The notes beneath the pieces were generated by a model, which saw nothing but the letters and a program-made list of their open reading frames with translations, was not told where the DNA came from and made no database searches. The translations under genes were made by a program, and so were the position numbers. A stretch of DNA of 9,880 nucleotides from JAKEGK01 sp036507695 (lineage in GTDB: Bacteria > Pseudomonadota > Gammaproteobacteria > SZUA-152), in contig DATCIR010000169.1 of NCBI GenBank assembly GCA_036507695.1, positions 1 through 9,880 of the forward strand, read 5' to 3'. Shown here in pieces: positions 7,452-9,880 of the stretch (positions within the stretch are counted from its first letter, which is position 1; every line of letters starts with the position of its first letter).

Positions 7452-7484
7452 AAGCAACTTAAGGAACTGGAACATAAGTTGCTT
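7452..7484. repeat. Perfect 10-base inverted repeat overlapping the sigma-54-like site
   Basis: AAGCAACTTA (7452-7461) and TAAGTTGCTT (7475-7484) are exact reverse complements with a 13-base spacer. The right arm contains the whole -12 element of the proposed promoter, while the -24 element lies in the spacer. As RNA it would form a stem-loop with only four G-C pairs and no following run of T, so it is a poor terminator. An operator or a site that competes with polymerase binding is a possibility. Confidence 0.7.
7468..7484 (+). promoter_or_regulatory. Putative sigma-54 (RpoN) promoter before the glycosyltransferase
   Basis: The sequence TGGAACATAAGTTGCTT fits the sigma-54 pattern TGGCACG-N4-TTGCW, with the GG (7469-7470) and GC (7481-7482) separated by exactly ten bases. 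It differs from the consensus at two positions (A for C, and A for G). Transcription would begin near 7494, giving a leader of about 38 bases before ATG 7532. The site is intergenic, correctly oriented and about 1.2 kb from the gene of a sigma-54 activator, PilR, which raises its likelihood. No PilR binding site was identified. Confidence 0.55.
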
Positions 7485-7531
7485 GTTTCCGTGGGTAAAT
7501 CTGTCGGACGGACCGAAACTTAATTCCTATT

Positions 7532-8269
7532 ATGCTTAATGGCAAAAAAATTGTTGTTGTCATGCCCGCCTATAATGCGGCAAAGACTCTGAAGCAAACT
7601 TATGACGAACTCCCGCATGACATCGTCGATGAGGTCGTTCTGGTTGACGATCACAGCAAAGATAATACCGCCGAACTTGCACATTCGATTGGAATAAATC
7701 ACGTCATTGTGCATGACAAAAACAAAGGCTATGGGGGTAACCAGAAAACTTGCTATCAATACGCACTAAATCTAGGCGCCGACATAGTCATCATGGTACA
7801 TCCTGACTACCAGTACACTCCTAAGCTTTGCACAGCAATGGCATCGTTAATTGCTGAAGGAGTGTACGACTGTGTACTCGGCTCTCGCATTCTTGGTACA
7901 GGCGCATTGAAAGGCGGAATGCCATTTTATAAGTATGTAGCAAATCGATTACTAACAGCGTTTCAAAACATCATGTTGTCTTACAAGCTTTCGGAATATC
8001 ATACCGGGTATCGAGCCTTTTCCAAAACTATTCTTAAAGAACTACCTTTATCGGCAAATGATGATGACTTTATTTTCGACAATCAAATGTTGTTACAAAT
8101 AATATACCGTGGTCATGAAATTGGCGAGATCACCTGCCCAACCAAATATATGGAAAATTCTTCGTCGCTAAGTTTTGCTCGATCGTTGAAATATGGCATC
8201 GGTGTCATCAAGACCACAGTAGACTACAAGTTTTCGAAGCTGGGACTCAAAAATTCTAAGCGATTTTAA
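7532..8269 (+). CDS. Family 2 glycosyltransferase (GT-A fold, DPM1-like)
   Basis: This 245-residue protein is a family 2 inverting glycosyltransferase of the single-domain type related to dolichol/polyprenyl-phosphate sugar synthases. The GT-A start VVVMPAYNAA is at residues 8-17, the nucleotide-binding acidic motif VDDHS at 38-42, and NKGYGGNQ at about 64-71. HPDYQY at 90-95 takes the place of the classical DxD, as is usual in this subgroup; Asp92 is the expected metal ligand. GSR near residue 118 and YHTGYRAF around 165 fit the family. No membrane helix is obvious, so it probably acts at the cytoplasmic face. No good ribosome binding site precedes ATG 7532, but a later ATG (Met11) would cut the first beta strand. 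The next gene starts immediately after its TAA, so the two are cotranscribed and may be translationally coupled. A role in making a lipid-linked sugar donor for the membrane protein that follows is inference; donor and acceptor are unknown. Confidence 0.9.
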   Translation: MLNGKKIVVVMPAYNAAKTLKQTYDELPHDIVDEVVLVDDHSKDNTAELAHSIGINHVIVHDKNKGYGGNQKTCYQYALNLGADIVIMVHPDYQYTPKLCTAMASLIAEGVYDCVLGSRILGTGALKGGMPFYKYVANRLLTAFQNIMLSYKLSEYHTGYRAFSKTILKELPLSANDDDFIFDNQMLLQIIYRGHEIGEITCPTKYMENSSSLSFARSLKYGIGVIKTTVDYKFSKLGLKNSKRF

Positions 8270-9880
8270 ATGACTAACAACCTGGTGCTTCCTATGCCTC
8301 TGTTTTACAAACGCCTCCCAATTACAATTGCAGTATTTAGTTTTCTTTGCATCATTACCATAGCGTTATATGGAAGCATAAACGAACATAATTTTTTATA
8401 TTGGGACGATAAAGATTACGTTGTCAATAATGACATGATCAAGCCATTGTCTGTGGATAATGTTATTTCAATGTTTACTAAATTTGACAGCGCTAACTGG
8501 CACCCAATTACCTGGTTAAGCTATTCAATAAACTTTGCGATTTGGGGTGACTCCCCGGCCGCATTTAAATGGACAAATGTTGCAATTCACCTATTGAATA
8601 GCCTACTTATTTTCTTACTAACGATTGCGTTACTGGGAACGATGAAAACATCTAATGAAAGTGGAATCCGGTTTAATGGGCCACTTATAGACTTTCGGTG
8701 CGCGGCTCAAGGAATTATTGCCGGATTAATTTTTGCTATTCATCCACAACATGTTGAATCTGTCGTTTGGGTATCAGACCGAAAAGACTTGCTATGCACG
8801 TTCTTTTTTCTAAGCGCATTACTGGCTTACATATATTCATTTTATAGCAATAAAAAAACTACATGGAACCATATTGTCCTTATTTTGTTCGCGTTTTCAT
8901 TAATGTCAAAATCAATAGCAGTTACACTACCAGTGGTACTGTCCATAGTGGACATATTAGTATTGAAGACAGTCAATTTGACTCAAACTAAATGGCGGAT
9001 TATACAAGATCTACTGAAAAACAAAATTGCACTGATTTTCCTTTCGATCGCAGTATCGGCTATTACAATAATTACACAAAGCAGTCAAATTCAAAATGTA
9101 GAGACATATGGAATGTTGTCTAGGGTCGTTAATTCAAGCATTAACTATTTTTACTATTTAGGCTCTATATTGTACCCAGACATCTTGTCCCCTTACCATC
9201 CATTTCCCTCCTTGGCAATAAATGTTAGCTGGGCCAGCGCACTGCCAGTTACGGCCTTAGCAGCACTGAGTTTTTGTCTCTTTAAATACAGAAATAATAT
9301 TAATGAGATGCTTGTTTTTGCAATAACAATTTATTCAATCATGATTCTTCCGTCATTAGGGGTTATACAACTTGCGCATGCTGCCCGGGCTGATCGTTAT
9401 GCATATTTGCCGACGTTCATATTCTATGTATTGATTGGGGTGGTAATTTTCGAAGTCTTCAAAAAACTAAAATTCCAACGAATCTATCTGTTGATAGCCA
9501 GTGTTACAACTATAGGCATGTTTATTTATTTTTCAGCTGCAACTTTTAAATATGTTGGCGATTGGAAAACAGATGAGTACCTGTGGAAGAAGGTAGTTTA
9601 TCAATATCCGGAAACCGCGGCACCTGCGTATAATAATCTTGGTAATGTAAACTACGATAGGGCGCAATATTCAGCCGCCATTCAACACTATGAAAAAGCT
9701 ATCGAAATAGACCCAAGTATAGTCGCCGTATACCGCAACATTGGCAACGCTTTTATAAATATTAACAAATTGGATTCTGCACTGAAATACTACAATTTGG
9801 CAATTGCAAATAATCCAGATAACCCTCAGGCATACGAAATGCTCGGAGACTACTATTATAAAAAAAATGACTTTGCAACC
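8270..9880 (+). CDS. Polytopic membrane protein with C-terminal TPR repeats, TMTC/GT-C-like (partial)
   Basis: An open frame starts with ATG 8270, directly after the TAA of the glycosyltransferase, and is still open at the window edge (537 codons seen, 3' end missing). The protein has many hydrophobic segments: one at about 16-36, then a series from about 98 to 428. Conserved blocks resemble TMTC-type and other TPR-bearing GT-C proteins: WDDKDYV from residue 45 in the first external loop, NWHPITWLSY near 79, HPQHVESVVW at 158-167 followed by DRKDLL at 170-175, and ADRYAYLP at 374-381. From about residue 454 three TPR units begin (YNNLGN, then repeats of about 34 residues, such as YRNIGNAF). 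GT-C enzymes transfer sugars from lipid-phosphate donors to acceptors outside the membrane, and the early WDD is where such enzymes place catalytic acids. An alternative start is ATG 8294. Activity is unproven; many bacterial members are listed only as TPR proteins. Confidence 0.85.
   Translation, partial: MTNNLVLPMPLFYKRLPITIAVFSFLCIITIALYGSINEHNFLYWDDKDYVVNNDMIKPLSVDNVISMFTKFDSANWHPITWLSYSINFAIWGDSPAAFKWTNVAIHLLNSLLIFLLTIALLGTMKTSNESGIRFNGPLIDFRCAAQGIIAGLIFAIHPQHVESVVWVSDRKDLLCTFFFLSALLAYIYSFYSNKKTTWNHIVLILFAFSLMSKSIAVTLPVVLSIVDILVLKTVNLTQTKWRIIQDLLKNKIALIFLSIAVSAITIITQSSQIQNVETYGMLSRVVNSSINYFYYLGSILYPDILSPYHPFPSLAINVSWASALPVTALAALSFCLFKYRNNINEMLVFAITIYSIMILPSLGVIQLAHAARADRYAYLPTFIFYVLIGVVIFEVFKKLKFQRIYLLIASVTTIGMFIYFSAATFKYVGDWKTDEYLWKKVVYQYPETAAPAYNNLGNVNYDRAQYSAAIQHYEKAIEIDPSIVAVYRNIGNAFININKLDSALKYYNLAIANNPDNPQAYEMLGDYYYKKNDFAT

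Overview
The window looks like a chromosomal segment of a gammaproteobacterium. The strongest evidence is a PilS/PilR two-component pair that closely resembles the type IV pilus regulators of Pseudomonas and its relatives. Most of the window has balanced base composition, and it becomes visibly AT-rich after about 7350. No genus is assigned: this rests on recognised protein families, not on a search.

Left part (about 1-2800, minus strand). Three genes are read leftward in the order nucleoside phosphorylase-like protein (2764-1952), spore-photoproduct-lyase-family radical SAM protein (1940-945) and short-chain dehydrogenase/reductase (886-170). The first two are 11 bases apart and the last two 58 bases apart, so they probably form one operon. 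The mix suggests chemistry on a nucleoside, nucleobase or modified nucleotide, but no substrate can be named. A five-copy degenerate 12-14 base tandem repeat fills the gap between the last two genes and runs into the end of the radical SAM gene.

Middle (2765-3313) is a 549-base divergent intergenic region with no convincing gene. It must hold the start signals for the leftward operon and for pilS.

Right part (3314-9880, plus strand). pilS and pilR are separated by 5 bases. They encode a membrane histidine kinase and a sigma-54-dependent response regulator of the kind that switches on pilin transcription. A SAM-dependent methyltransferase with an N-terminal zinc-binding Cys pair set follows 24 bases later. 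After a 178-base gap come a family 2 glycosyltransferase and, starting directly after its stop codon, a polytopic membrane protein with C-terminal TPR repeats that runs off the window's right edge. In the 178-base gap lies a good match to a sigma-54 promoter with GG and GC exactly ten bases apart. It overlaps a perfect 10-base inverted repeat.

How the genes may work together. A PilR-type activator next to a sigma-54-like promoter, followed by a glycosyltransferase and a GT-C-like membrane protein, suggests a cell-surface or pilin glycosylation locus that may be under pilus control. The link is inferred from position and motif only. No pilin or other pilus assembly gene is inside the window, and no RNA gene, CRISPR array, insertion sequence or origin was recognised. 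Positions 1-169 hold no recognisable gene.
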